64,000 bases of DNA, taken from positions 62,001-126,000 of the forward strand of contig CAVXJC010000006.1 in the NCBI GenBank assembly GCA_963762075.1. Direction: 5' to 3'. This stretch comes from JAOUEA01 sp963762075 (GTDB lineage: Bacteria > Actinomycetota > UBA4738 > HRBIN12). Made by a program: the position numbers and the translations under genes. Positions 28,265-38,267 of this stretch are shown here, in pieces; positions within the stretch are counted from its first letter, which is position 1; each line of letters starts with the position of its first letter. The notes under the pieces are model-generated. The model saw only the letters and a program-made list of their open reading frames with translations. It searched no databases and was not told the DNA's origin.

Positions 28265-30714
28265 CAGCCGGCACCCCCCGCGGCGATGCTCGCGGGCTGC
28301 AGTGCAGGCTCGTGCTCGGTCCCGAGATCGTCTGCAGCGGGGTCGCCGACCGCGGTCAGCTCCGCCCGGGCGGTCATGCTCCCCGACAGCAAGGTGTTCG
28401 CGGCGAGCCCCGGCTGGTTGAACGGCACGAACAGGGTGCCTGTCGCGACATGCTCGGTGGCCCGGACCGCGAGCTCTGCCTCGCCCGCCTCGGTGCGTAC
28501 GACGGCCCGACCACCCTCGGCGAGGCCGAGGCGCTCGGCGTCGGCGGTGTGCACCTCGATGAAAGCCTCCTCCTCGAGGGCCGCTTTCAGCTCGTCGGCG
28601 CTTTCGGACAGCCGTCCCTCATCGACGAGCAGCGGGTAGGTGAACAGCATGAGCCGCTCGTCGCCGGCATCGCCGATGGTCGGGTTTGCGTCCCCGACCG
28701 GCTCGGGCGCGCCGACCTCGCCGGTCGTCACGCTCCCCTCGCGCGCCCCCAAGAGCCGCCCCATCTCCTCGTGCAGCTCCTCGAGCGTCTCGAACCCGAG
28801 GTCTCCGCCGCACGCGAGCGCCATGCTCGCGAAGATCTCCCAGTCGGCGAGGCTGATGCCGTCGCGTCCGCGTATCGCGCGTAGCCGTTGGCCGCGGCCC
28901 TCCCAGGTCGTGACGTGCCCTTCCTTCTCGAGGAACGCGGTCGCCGGCAAGAACGCGTCCGCGTAGCGCTCGAGCGAGCCGAGCTCGAGCGACTGCACGA
29001 CCTTGACCGGCACGTTGTCGAGGGCCCGACGCACGAGCGCGGCGTCGGGGAGGTCGCGCAACGGGTCGATACCGACCAGGAAGAGCACATCGATCTCACG
29101 ATCAGCGCACGCCTGCACGATGCCCATCGTGTCGCGCCCTGGCTCCCGGTTCATCAGCGGACCCCACACCTGCTCGATCGCGTCGACCTCCCGCATCGAT
29201 CGCCCGCCGGGTAGCAGCGCCGGATGCACGCCGGCGATGAGCGCCCCGCGGTCGTTCGCGCGTCGCGTCACGTACTGGAACCTTGCGCCGACGGCGGTGG
29301 CCGCCTCGAGCGCGGCATCGGCAACCCCCGGACGTTCCCCCGCGAGCACGATCGCGTTCTCCCCGGCCTCACGCAGCGCAGCGAGCGCCGTGTCGAGCGT
29401 CGCGTCGACGCTCCCGGCGAGCAGGCGCCCCTCGTCACCGGGTGCGCACAGCACGTGGGTCGCCACGTCGTGCAAACGGGTGCGCCTCGGATGCAGCACC
29501 CAGATGCGTGCGCCGCGACGAGCTGCCTTTCGCAGTCGCAGGTGCAGGATCGGGACTTCCTGCTCCGCGTCGAGACCGGCAACCAGGATCGCACCCGCTC
29601 GCTCGACGTCCTTGTAGGTGACAGCCATCGGATCCACGGCCGCGTGGCGCTCCGCGACGGGCGCGCCGTCGCCGCCGCGCCGGTGATCGAGGTCGTTGGT
29701 GCGGAACACGGTGCGGGCAAGCTTCGACAAGGCGAAGTAGTCCTCATCCATCAGGCGGCCGCCGGTGAGGATCGCGACGCGCTTGCCGTCGGTCCACTCG
29801 GCCACGCGCGTGAGCACCTCGCCGAACGAGGCCGCCTCGAGCCCGTGATCGCGGATCAGGGGCGTCGTGATGCGATCGGCTGCGTCGGCGAACCGGAAGC
29901 CGTACCGCCCTTTGTCGCAGAGCCACGCGTCGTTCACCTCGTAGTTGTCGCGCGCGAGCTGACGCACGACCTCGCCTCGGCGCATGTCGAGCTTGATGTT
30001 GCAACCAGCGCTGCAGTGCGGGCACACGGTGTCGACCGAGGTGAGGTCGAACGGGCGCGCGACGAACCGATAGGGCGTCGATGTCAATGCGCCGACCGGG
30101 CAGATCTGCACCGTGTTGCCGCTGAACGGCGAGCGGAAATCCTCGCCCGGCGCGATCGACACCTGCTCGGCCGCCCCCCGGGCGAACAGCTCGATGAACC
30201 GATCGCCCGAGATCTGGTCGCAGAAGCGCGTGCACCGCGCGCAGAGCACGCATCGCTCGCGGTCGAGGTTCACCAGTGGCGAGAGCGGCAAGGGCTTCGG
30301 GAAGACCCGCTTGGCTTCACGGTATCGGCTCTCCCCCGGCCCGAACGCCAGCGCTTGATCCTGAAGCGGGCACTCGCCGCCGCGATCGCAGATCGGGCAG
30401 TCGAGCGGATGGTTCAGCAGCAGGAACTCGAGGTTCGCCACCTGTGCGTCGTGCACGGCGTCGCTGGTGTTCTGCGTGCTGACGACCATGCCTTCGGTCA
30501 CCGTCGTGGTGCACGAGGTGAGGAGCTTTCGCTGCCCCTCGACCTCGACGTAGCACTGGCGGCAGGCGCCCACGGGCTCGAGCAACGGGTGGTCGCAGAA
30601 CCGCGGGATCTCGACACCCACCTGTTCGGCAGCCCTGATGATCAACGTTCCTGCAGGGACGGTGACCTCCTTGCCGTCCACCGTCAGGTTGACTCCCTGC
30701 TCGGGAGGGTTCAT
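28264..30714 (-). CDS. nuoG: NADH dehydrogenase subunit G (14-gene set)
   Basis: 816 residues from ATG 30714. The N-terminal [2Fe-2S] ferredoxin fold has its cysteines in RFCDHPLLEPVGACRQC and LLTSC. Next come the HxxxC cluster (HPLDCPICDRGGEC), the CVLCARCTRFC cluster with CPVGAL, and then CPHCSAGC...WLCDKGR, which supplies the extra N7 cluster found in some bacteria. The rest is a molybdopterin-oxidoreductase-like body without an active-site cofactor role. The C-terminus has a small beta domain (DAERLGLAEGGRAVV) like molybdopterin dinucleotide-binding domains. Start overlaps the nuoF stop. Confidence 0.95.
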   Translation of the reverse strand: MNPPEQGVNLTVDGKEVTVPAGTLIIRAAEQVGVEIPRFCDHPLLEPVGACRQCYVEVEGQRKLLTSCTTTVTEGMVVSTQNTSDAVHDAQVANLEFLLLNHPLDCPICDRGGECPLQDQALAFGPGESRYREAKRVFPKPLPLSPLVNLDRERCVLCARCTRFCDQISGDRFIELFARGAAEQVSIAPGEDFRSPFSGNTVQICPVGALTSTPYRFVARPFDLTSVDTVCPHCSAGCNIKLDMRRGEVVRQLARDNYEVNDAWLCDKGRYGFRFADAADRITTPLIRDHGLEAASFGEVLTRVAEWTDGKRVAILTGGRLMDEDYFALSKLARTVFRTNDLDHRRGGDGAPVAERHAAVDPMAVTYKDVERAGAILVAGLDAEQEVPILHLRLRKAARRGARIWVLHPRRTRLHDVATHVLCAPGDEGRLLAGSVDATLDTALAALREAGENAIVLAGERPGVADAALEAATAVGARFQYVTRRANDRGALIAGVHPALLPGGRSMREVDAIEQVWGPLMNREPGRDTMGIVQACADREIDVLFLVGIDPLRDLPDAALVRRALDNVPVKVVQSLELGSLERYADAFLPATAFLEKEGHVTTWEGRGQRLRAIRGRDGISLADWEIFASMALACGGDLGFETLEELHEEMGRLLGAREGSVTTGEVGAPEPVGDANPTIGDAGDERLMLFTYPLLVDEGRLSESADELKAALEEEAFIEVHTADAERLGLAEGGRAVVRTEAGEAELAVRATEHVATGTLFVPFNQPGLAANTLLSGSMTARAELTAVGDPAADDLGTEHEPALQPASIAAGGAG

Positions 30715-32069
30715 CGCGTCGCCCCCTGGATCTCGAAGGGGCCTGTCGCGGCGAACGTCACGGCTTCCTCTTCGGGCTGGGCGCCGGGCCCCGGACCTCG
30801 GCCCGTGACGGGGCATCGGCCCTCACGGATGTGGGCCTCGTACTCGTCCATGAAGTGCTTCAGCGTCGATTGGATCGGCGAGACGGCGCCGTCGGCGAGC
30901 GCGCAGAACGCACGGAACAAGATGTTCTCGCCCATCTCGGCCATGACCGGAATGTCTTCATCGCGCCCGTACCCGGCCTCGATGCGGCCCAGCACACGCG
31001 TGGCCCACCAGGTTCCTTCGCGGCACGGCGTGCACTTGCCGCACGACTCACGAGCGTAGAACTCGACGAGGCGGCGGGCGGCTTCCACCATGCAATCGGT
31101 CTCGTCGAGCACCATGATGGCGCCGGTGCCGAGGAGCGAGCCGGCCTCCATGACCGACTCGAAGTCGAGACCGATATCGAGATGGTCGGCGGTGAGGAAC
31201 GGTGTCGACGATCCGCCCGGCGTCCAGGCCTTGATCCCCTTGCCGCCGAGTACGCCGCCCGCGTACTCCTCGAGCAACACCCGAAGCGGGGTGCCCATGT
31301 CGAGCTCGTAGTTGCCGGGGCGCTCGACCTTGCCGCTGATCGTGAACATCTTGGTGCCTGGCGCCTTCTCTGTGCCCACTTCTTTGAACCAGCCGGCGCC
31401 GTTGTTGACGATGTGCGGCACGTTCATCAGCGTCTCGACGTTGTTGATCACGGTCGGCGATTCATAGAGTCCCTCGACCGCAGGGAAGGGTGGCCGCAGC
31501 CGCGGCTGTCCCCTGAACCCTTCGAGGCTGGAGAGCAGCGCCGTCTCCTCGCCGCAGATGTAAGCGCCCGCGCCTCGGTGCAGCACGACGTCGAGATCAT
31601 GATCACTGCCCATGATGCCTGCGCCGAGATAGCCTGCCGCGTAAGCCTCATCTATGGCTCGTTGCAGCACTCTCGCTTGCCACAGGTACTCGCCGCGCAC
31701 GTAGATGTAGGCGAGATGAGAACCGATCGCCTTGGCCGCGATCGCGGTGCCCTCGAGCAGCGCATGCGGCTCGCGCTCCACCAACTCACGGTTGTTGCAC
31801 GTACCGGGCTCGGACTCGTCGAAGTTCACGGCGACGTACGTGGGCTTGCCCGTGTCGCGCGGCACGAACGACCATTTCATGCCCGTCGGGAACCCCGCCC
31901 CGCCACGGCCGCGCAGACCAGAGTCCTTCACGATCTGGATCAGCTCGTCGGGAGTCTTGCCGAGTGCGCTGCGCAATGCCCGGTAGCCCCCGGCAGCCTC
32001 GTATCCAGCGAGCGCGATCACACCCGGGTCGTCCCAGTGAGCCGTGAGCAACCGGCGCGGCCCGCTCAC
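30711..32069 (-). CDS. nuoF: NADH dehydrogenase subunit F, NADH/FMN-binding (14-gene set)
   Basis: 452 residues from GTG 32069, overlapping the nuoE stop (GTGA). Binds NADH and FMN: GLRGRGGAGFPTGMKWSF, VNFDESEPGTCNNRE and AGAYICGEETALLSSLEG; the [4Fe-4S] N3 motif is ESCGKCTPCREGT plus a later cysteine in RAFCALADGA. This is the only NADH-input subunit in the window, so only the 14-gene complex can oxidise NADH by itself. Confidence 0.96.
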   Translation of the reverse strand: MSGPRRLLTAHWDDPGVIALAGYEAAGGYRALRSALGKTPDELIQIVKDSGLRGRGGAGFPTGMKWSFVPRDTGKPTYVAVNFDESEPGTCNNRELVEREPHALLEGTAIAAKAIGSHLAYIYVRGEYLWQARVLQRAIDEAYAAGYLGAGIMGSDHDLDVVLHRGAGAYICGEETALLSSLEGFRGQPRLRPPFPAVEGLYESPTVINNVETLMNVPHIVNNGAGWFKEVGTEKAPGTKMFTISGKVERPGNYELDMGTPLRVLLEEYAGGVLGGKGIKAWTPGGSSTPFLTADHLDIGLDFESVMEAGSLLGTGAIMVLDETDCMVEAARRLVEFYARESCGKCTPCREGTWWATRVLGRIEAGYGRDEDIPVMAEMGENILFRAFCALADGAVSPIQSTLKHFMDEYEAHIREGRCPVTGRGPGPGAQPEEEAVTFAATGPFEIQGATR

Positions 32070-32661
32070 GCGTTCGCCCCGTCTGCGCGTTCGAGCGCGG
32101 CTTCCTCGAGGCCGGCCAGCATGCGCGAGGCTGCCTTGAAGGACTCGACCGCCGGACCCCTGGCAGGCAGGGGCACCTCGCCTGCACGGAGCAACTCGAC
32201 GATCTCCCGCATATGTTCGGGTGAGACGAGGTCGTGGTTGGCGACGTTCACCTGCACCACGGGGGCGAGCTCGCAGACGCCGAGGCACTCCTCCTCGTGC
32301 ACGGTGAACTCACCGTCGTCGGAGACCTCGCTACGCTGGGCGATGCCGGTGGCGTCGTGCGCGGCGTCGTACACATCCCTCGCCCCGCGGAGCGAACACG
32401 AGAGGTTCGTGCAGACCGCGATCAGATGCGTGCCCGTCGGGCGCAGCCGCAACATCGTGTAGAAGCTCGCCACGGCCTCGACCTCGGCCGTGCGCACACC
32501 GATGAGCGTGGCGACTTCCTGCAGAGCTTCCCGGCTGACATACCCCTCGACGGACTGCGCCAGGTAGAGCAACGGCATCACCGCGGAACGCTGCCGCCCC
32601 GAGGGGTAGCGAGCCATGATCGCGTTCGCCTCGTCGAGCCGCGCGCCCTCGAAGATCTCCA

Positions 32662-32662
<1 letters not shown>
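32066..32662 (-). CDS. nuoE: NADH dehydrogenase subunit E, [2Fe-2S] (14-gene set)
   Basis: 198 residues. Thioredoxin-like [2Fe-2S] subunit with ligands in CTNLSC and ECLGVC. The helical N-terminus (YPSGRQRSAVMPLLYLAQ...GYVSREALQEVA) is typical. The C-terminal 40 residues are an Ala/Glu-rich extension beyond the fold. Start shares a base with the nuoD stop. Confidence 0.95.
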
Positions 32663-33939
<1,277 letters not shown>

Positions 33940-33949
33940 GACGATGCCC

Positions 33950-34471
33950 TCAGGTTGCCGTGCGCGTGTCGACCGGCGGGATGAACGCTCCGTGGAACCG
34001 GGTGTTCACGCCGCCGAGCTCCTCGGTCTTGAGCAACGGGAAGCCTTCCCAGCCATCGGGCATGAGCAGCGGCCTGGGATCGGGGTGGCCGTCGAACACG
34101 ATGCCGTAGAAGTCGTGCGTCTCGCGCTCGTGCCAATCGGTGGTCGGGAAGACTGGGGTCGCGCTCGGCAGGTGCGCGTCGGTCTCGGAAAGACCCACCT
34201 TCACCCGGAGCCGATGGTGATGCTCCATCGAGCGGAGCTCGTAGACGACCCAGAACCTCGGGTCCGACCCCGGCCAGTCGGTCGCGGTGACGCTCGAGCA
34301 GAAGCCGAGCGAGAGATCGTCGTCGTCGCGAAGCCACGCGAGCGTCTCGAGCAGCTCATCCCGACCGACGATCGAGGTGACCTCGTCACGCGAGACGATC
34401 GTGTCCGGGCACCGGGCACGCACCCGCTCGGCAAGTTCCGCCGTGCTCAGCCGAGCAGCGGTCGAGCTCAC
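33950..34471 (-). CDS. nuoC: NADH dehydrogenase subunit C (14-gene set)
   Basis: 173 residues from GTG 34471, overlapping the nuoB stop. Signature MEHHHRLRVKVGLSE...PVFPTTDWHERETHDFYGIVFDGHPDPRPLLMPDGWEGFPLLK. The C-terminus continues into GGVNTRFHGAFIPP, normal for actinobacterial NuoC. Ten bp before nuoD. Confidence 0.94.
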   Translation of the reverse strand: MSSTAARLSTAELAERVRARCPDTIVSRDEVTSIVGRDELLETLAWLRDDDDLSLGFCSSVTATDWPGSDPRFWVVYELRSMEHHHRLRVKVGLSETDAHLPSATPVFPTTDWHERETHDFYGIVFDGHPDPRPLLMPDGWEGFPLLKTEELGGVNTRFHGAFIPPVDTRTAT

Positions 34472-34986
34472 TTGAACGGCTCCGTCGTGCGCACCTTCTC
34501 GTGCAACTTCAAGATGCCGTGCATCAGCATCTCGGGCTTCGGCGGACATCCGGGCACATACACGTCGACCGGCACGATCGTGTCGACCCCTTGCACGATG
34601 GCGTAGTTCGTGAACATGCCGCCCGCGCTCGCGCACACGCCCATCGAGATCACCCACCGAGGCTCGGGCATCTGGTCGTAGATGCGCCGAAGCACCGGCG
34701 CCATCTTCTGTGAGACACGGCCCGCCACGATCATCAGGTCTGCCTGGCGAGGTGAGGCGCGGAACAGCTCCATCCCCCAGCGCGACAGGTCGTACTTGCC
34801 CGCGCCCGTCGACATCATCTCGATCGCGCAGCATGCGAGGCCGAACGTGGCCGGCCACATCGACTGCTTCCTCGCCCACCCGACCGCGCGGTCGAGCGAC
34901 GTCAACAGCACGCCGCGGCGAACCTCTTCCTCGACCTCTTCAGGCGTCTTGCCGAGCCGGATGCCCTCGAGGCGCTCAACGGGCAC
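34468..34986 (-). CDS. nuoB: NADH dehydrogenase subunit B (14-gene set)
   Basis: 172 residues from GTG 34986, overlapping nuoA by 11 bases. N2 ligands: ACCAIEMM, MGVCASAGG and VPGCPPKPE. An N-terminal extension (TPEEVEEEVRRGVLLTSLDRAVGWARKQS) forms the usual amphipathic helix. Confidence 0.95.
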   Translation of the reverse strand: MPVERLEGIRLGKTPEEVEEEVRRGVLLTSLDRAVGWARKQSMWPATFGLACCAIEMMSTGAGKYDLSRWGMELFRASPRQADLMIVAGRVSQKMAPVLRRIYDQMPEPRWVISMGVCASAGGMFTNYAIVQGVDTIVPVDVYVPGCPPKPEMLMHGILKLHEKVRTTEPFK

Positions 34987-35446
34987 CGGCGGCCTCCGGG
35001 TCGCGCATGGCGGCGGCGAGATCGGCGTCGGCCTGGGCCATGAGGTCGGGCTCCCCCGGGTCGGCCTCGAGCGGCGTGGCCACCGTCTCTGCCCAGTCGA
35101 GCCCGCCCGCACGCCAGACGTAGGCATAGGCCACGAACACCAGGGCGATGAACACCGCCATCTCCACCAGACCGAACAGTCCGAGCTCACGGAACCGCAC
35201 CGCCCACGGGAACAGGAAGATGATCTCGATGTCGAAGATGATGAACAGCATCGCGACGACGTAGAACTTCACGCTGAATCGCTCGCCGCGAGGAAGCCGC
35301 ACCGGGTCGTTGCCGCACTCGTATGCCGAGAGCTTCACCGGGTTCGGCTTGTGAGGGCGGAACGCTCGCGACACGACCAGCGAAGCGACACCGAACACGA
35401 CTGCCAGCACGGCCATGGCCACGATCGGCAGGTAGTCGCTCAGCAC
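34976..35446 (-). CDS. nuoA: NADH dehydrogenase subunit A (14-gene set)
   Basis: 156 residues, GTG start. Three helices with KLSAYECGNDPVRLPRGERFSVKFYVVAMLFIIFDIEIIFLFPWA. A charged, Ala/Asp-rich tail of about 35 residues follows the third helix; NuoA is usually near 120 residues, and the second copy has no tail. Starts 17 bp after the menJ-like gene, so the two are almost certainly co-transcribed. Confidence 0.95.
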   Translation of the reverse strand: MLSDYLPIVAMAVLAVVFGVASLVVSRAFRPHKPNPVKLSAYECGNDPVRLPRGERFSVKFYVVAMLFIIFDIEIIFLFPWAVRFRELGLFGLVEMAVFIALVFVAYAYVWRAGGLDWAETVATPLEADPGEPDLMAQADADLAAAMRDPEAAGAR

Positions 35447-35462
35447 GCGCGAATCCTATCGG

Positions 35463-36713
35463 TCACGACGCCCTCGCGATCCTCTCCATCAGATGGAACA
35501 ACCGGTCCTGCCGGTCCCCACCGGGGCCATCGGTGAGGTTGGCCATCAAGCGCATCGCGAACCCCATGACTCGCCTGTTCGGCAGCAGGTGTCGCGTGGC
35601 TGCACCCATGATCGCCGGCCGTCCGATGATCTTCGCGAACCCACGCCCGATGCGGAAGTAGTCCCCGTAGCGCTCCTGCAGCAGGCTCGGATACATCATG
35701 GCGATGGCGGGGCGATCCTTCACGAGCGCCTCGTGCACGAGGCCCGCTGCGGTCTCGGCTGTCTCCATCGCGTACGCGATGCCCTCGCCGTTGAACGGGT
35801 TGACGGCGCCCGCCGCGTCGCCGATCACCAGCATGCCCGGAACGACCTGCGGCACGCGGTTCAAGCTCATCGGAAGTGGTCCCGAAAGCACCCTGCCCTC
35901 GGCCGTCTCCTCGGAGATCCCCCACTCGGCGGGCAGCATCGTCGAGAACGCGGTGAATAGCCGCTGCGCCGAGACCTGCTTGAAGTCCTTGAACGTGTTG
36001 AGGAGCCCCGCGCCGAGGTTGAGCTGACCACCGGCAACCGGGAACAGCCATCCGTAGCCCGGCAACAAGAGATCGCCTTCCCAGAGATCGAGCCATGACT
36101 CGAACCACGGCCCGGGGTGATACGAGGTGCGGTAGTAACGGCGCGCCGCGATGCCGAGCGGACGGGAATCGTCGCGCCGCACTCCCGCGGGCGCCGCGAA
36201 CCGGCTCGCGGCACCGTCGGCAGCGATCGTGAACCGGGCGCGGATCTCGGTCGGCTCGGCGGTCTTGTCGTCGGACGGACGCACCCTCGCGCCGGTCACC
36301 CAGCTCCCGTCGAGGATCGGCTCGATGGCCTCCATGAGCTCGCGCACGCGGGCGCCGGCTTTCTGCGCCCGCTGGATCAGCAGATGATCGAAACCGGCGC
36401 GAGGCATCACGAGCCCATAGCCGGGCCAGCTCGAGAGCTCCGGCCAAGGGAGCTCGATCGTGGCTCCGCGGGAGTAGACACGGAGCCCCTCGACCCGCTC
36501 GAACCCGGGGTCGTCGGTGTCGATACCCATGCGAAGCAACGCGGCGACGCTGCGAGGTGTCAGCCCATCGCCGCAGACCTTTTCCCGCGGGAACGACGCC
36601 TTGTCGACGACGGTGACGTCGATGCCCTGTCGCGCCAGGTAGTAGGCAGCAGCAGCCCCGCCGGGTCCGCCACCCACGACGAGCACATCGGTCTCGACCG
36701 GCGATTCGTTCAC
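35463..36713 (-). CDS. Geranylgeranyl reductase-family FAD enzyme, MenJ-like
   Basis: 416 residues, GTG 36713 with GAGGGGAAG upstream. FAD-binding N-terminus VLVVGGGPGGAAAAYYLARQGIDVTVVDK, then KVCGDGLTPRSVAAL and the second FAD motif LVIGDAAGAVNPFNGEGIAYAMETA. This is the geranylgeranyl-reductase family, whose mycobacterial member MenJ saturates one isoprene unit of menaquinone. Its position as first gene of the nuo block, with a polyprenyl synthase further down, supports menaquinone reduction over lipid or chlorophyll roles. A Rex operator lies about 65 bp upstream. Confidence 0.85.
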   Translation of the reverse strand: MNESPVETDVLVVGGGPGGAAAAYYLARQGIDVTVVDKASFPREKVCGDGLTPRSVAALLRMGIDTDDPGFERVEGLRVYSRGATIELPWPELSSWPGYGLVMPRAGFDHLLIQRAQKAGARVRELMEAIEPILDGSWVTGARVRPSDDKTAEPTEIRARFTIAADGAASRFAAPAGVRRDDSRPLGIAARRYYRTSYHPGPWFESWLDLWEGDLLLPGYGWLFPVAGGQLNLGAGLLNTFKDFKQVSAQRLFTAFSTMLPAEWGISEETAEGRVLSGPLPMSLNRVPQVVPGMLVIGDAAGAVNPFNGEGIAYAMETAETAAGLVHEALVKDRPAIAMMYPSLLQERYGDYFRIGRGFAKIIGRPAIMGAATRHLLPNRRVMGFAMRLMANLTDGPGGDRQDRLFHLMERIARAS

Positions 36714-36777
36714 GCCGCTTCCCCTCGCGGAGCGGTCCGCATGTCGAGCAGCCCCTGAGGAGCTTCCGGGGTCGAGC

Positions 36778-36795
36778 TTGTGAAAACTTTCACAA
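36778..36795 (-). promoter_or_regulatory. Perfect Rex operator upstream of the 26-gene nuo block
   Basis: TTGTGAAAACTTTCACAA is an exact match to the Rex consensus TTGTGAA-N4-TTCACAA. It lies in the 100-bp gap between the FDOR gene and the menJ-like gene, centred about 74 bp before GTG 36713. Rex represses respiratory genes when NAD+ is high and releases on NADH binding. A Rex protein is encoded at 55452-56141. No clear -10/-35 could be picked by eye. Confidence 0.85.
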
Positions 36796-36813
36796 TCCTC
36801 AGGCTACCTCAGC

Positions 36814-37239
36814 TCAGCGATGGTCCCACGCGTCGACGCGTGAAGGCACGACCCGTAGGAACCCGAGCGCGGGCACGTCGCGGGTGAACCGCTCGAATCC
36901 GTCGCGCGCGAACATCTGCCGGTATTTCTCGTGCCAGTTCGACATGGGTGCGCGGAGGTCGGGATGCTCTGCAGGAAAGGTCTCGGCGACGCCCTCCACG
37001 CGCACTCCCGCAAGATCGGTCCAGTCGCGGCCGAGGTCGATCAGCACCGAGATGCGCGGATCGCGGAGCGCGTGGGTCCACGTGGTGTCTCCGACCTTGG
37101 TCGAGACCCACACGCCGTCGTCGCGCCACACGAACCACCGAGCCGCGACATGCGGGCCTCCGTCGGGACGCACGGTGGCAACCCGGCAGGTGAGCACATC
37201 GGCGAACGACCGTCGCAAGCCTTCGAGATCGTCGCTCAC
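36814..37239 (-). CDS. FDOR / pyridoxamine-phosphate-oxidase-like flavin or F420 protein
   Basis: 141 residues, split-barrel fold: CRVATVRPDGGPHVAARWFVWRDDGVWVSTKVGDTTWTHALRDPRISVLIDLG is a strand-rich pattern typical of this superfamily. WHEKYRQMF and FLRVVPSRVDAWDHR close it. Members use FMN, F420, heme or biliverdin; which one cannot be told. GTG start overlaps the stop of the polyprenyl synthase upstream by 4 bases, so the two are coupled. Confidence 0.75.
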   Translation of the reverse strand: MSDDLEGLRRSFADVLTCRVATVRPDGGPHVAARWFVWRDDGVWVSTKVGDTTWTHALRDPRISVLIDLGRDWTDLAGVRVEGVAETFPAEHPDLRAPMSNWHEKYRQMFARDGFERFTRDVPALGFLRVVPSRVDAWDHR

Positions 37240-38168
37240 GGCATCGCCACCAGCAGCGCGAGCGCGTCGAGGGCCGATGCCGCCTCGGGCTCGATCGAGA
37301 GCTCTCGCGTCGCTTCGTGCAGCGCGTCGCGCGCACGACCGACCAGCTCGTTCACCATCGTGGCCGTGGCCCCGTGCCGGGCTTCCTCATCGAGCACGTC
37401 GTCGCGGAGCTGGAAGGCCTCGCCGAGCGGCGCTCCGAACCCTCGAAGCGCCTCCCGCAGGTCGGCACGATCACCCGCCAGGGCGGCGCCCACTATGAGC
37501 GGACCTTCAACGGTGTAGCTGCCACCCTTCAGACGGGCGGCGCGTCGGGCCGTGCCGGGCTCGGACGCGAGGCCAGCGACGTCGAGCAGCTGGCCGGCCG
37601 CCATGTCGATCCGCATCTCGTGGTATGGAACGAGCGCCCGCACGATCGCTCGCGCATCGAACCCGCTCGTCAGGAACAACCGATCGGCGAGCACGGCGGC
37701 GAGGTCACCGGCGAGCAGGGCTGCGTTGTCACCGAACCGGACCGGGTCCGCCGGCAGCCCACGGCTGATCGCCTCGCCCGAAAGGTGCGAGGCGCTCGAC
37801 GCGACTCCACGGCGCTCGGTCGCCGCATCCATGAGATCGTCGTGGATCAGGGCCATCGTGTGCAGCAGCTCGAGGGCTGCCGCCACGCGCACGACGGGCG
37901 TCTCGGGCTGGGTCGCGCTGGGTGAGCCCTGCGCCCCTCGGCCGGCGGCGGCGCGGTAGCCCCAGATGCAGAACGCCGGACGCAGGCGCTTCCCACCCGC
38001 GAAGACCAGCCGGGAGATCTCGTCGACGAGGAGAGGCGCGTGCTCGTCGAGGCGGCCCAGCTCGCTCGTGGAGGCTTCGAGGTACTCGCCGAGCACCGCG
38101 TCGACGCCTGCCCGAACGGAGTCGAGCGCGTCGGCGCTGTCGGCGCTGAAGGCTCGTTCCACCGTCAT
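37236..38168 (-). CDS. Polyprenyl synthetase-family protein with internal deletion
   Basis: 310 residues. N-terminal half is normal: FAGGKRLRPAF, LLHTMALIHDDLMDAATERRG (first aspartate-rich motif), a Q in AAGQLLDVAG and FGAPLGEAFQLRDDVLD (second motif). Directly after DDVLD the sequence jumps to EEARHGATATMVNELVGRARDAL, which corresponds to a region about 55-60 residues further on in IdsA/GrcC-type enzymes. The lost piece includes the G-K-x-x-x-x-D-L and R-E-G-K-R-T segments. The frame is kept. Activity is doubtful; it may be a regulatory or dead subunit. Start GTG/ATG at 38168 faces ctaA-ctaB. Confidence 0.8.
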   Translation of the reverse strand: MTVERAFSADSADALDSVRAGVDAVLGEYLEASTSELGRLDEHAPLLVDEISRLVFAGGKRLRPAFCIWGYRAAAGRGAQGSPSATQPETPVVRVAAALELLHTMALIHDDLMDAATERRGVASSASHLSGEAISRGLPADPVRFGDNAALLAGDLAAVLADRLFLTSGFDARAIVRALVPYHEMRIDMAAGQLLDVAGLASEPGTARRAARLKGGSYTVEGPLIVGAALAGDRADLREALRGFGAPLGEAFQLRDDVLDEEARHGATATMVNELVGRARDALHEATRELSIEPEAASALDALALLVAMP

Positions 38169-38267
38169 GTGCGGAAGTATCTCGCAGCCGGCCTCGGCGA
38201 CCCGCCACTATCATGGGCGGGCCCGCGGACGAGCGCAGACGAGCGCAGGCCACCTCACGAGGACCCG

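Noticed and set aside
22304..31059. Other long plus-strand frames (22304-23773, 24304-26007, 27032-28639, 29224-31059)
   Set aside because: Each is exactly antisense to conserved nuo genes and has shadow-type composition.
36778..36795. Hairpin terminator after the FDOR gene
   Set aside because: The palindrome is AT-rich with no T-run after it and matches the Rex operator exactly, so a regulatory role is better supported.
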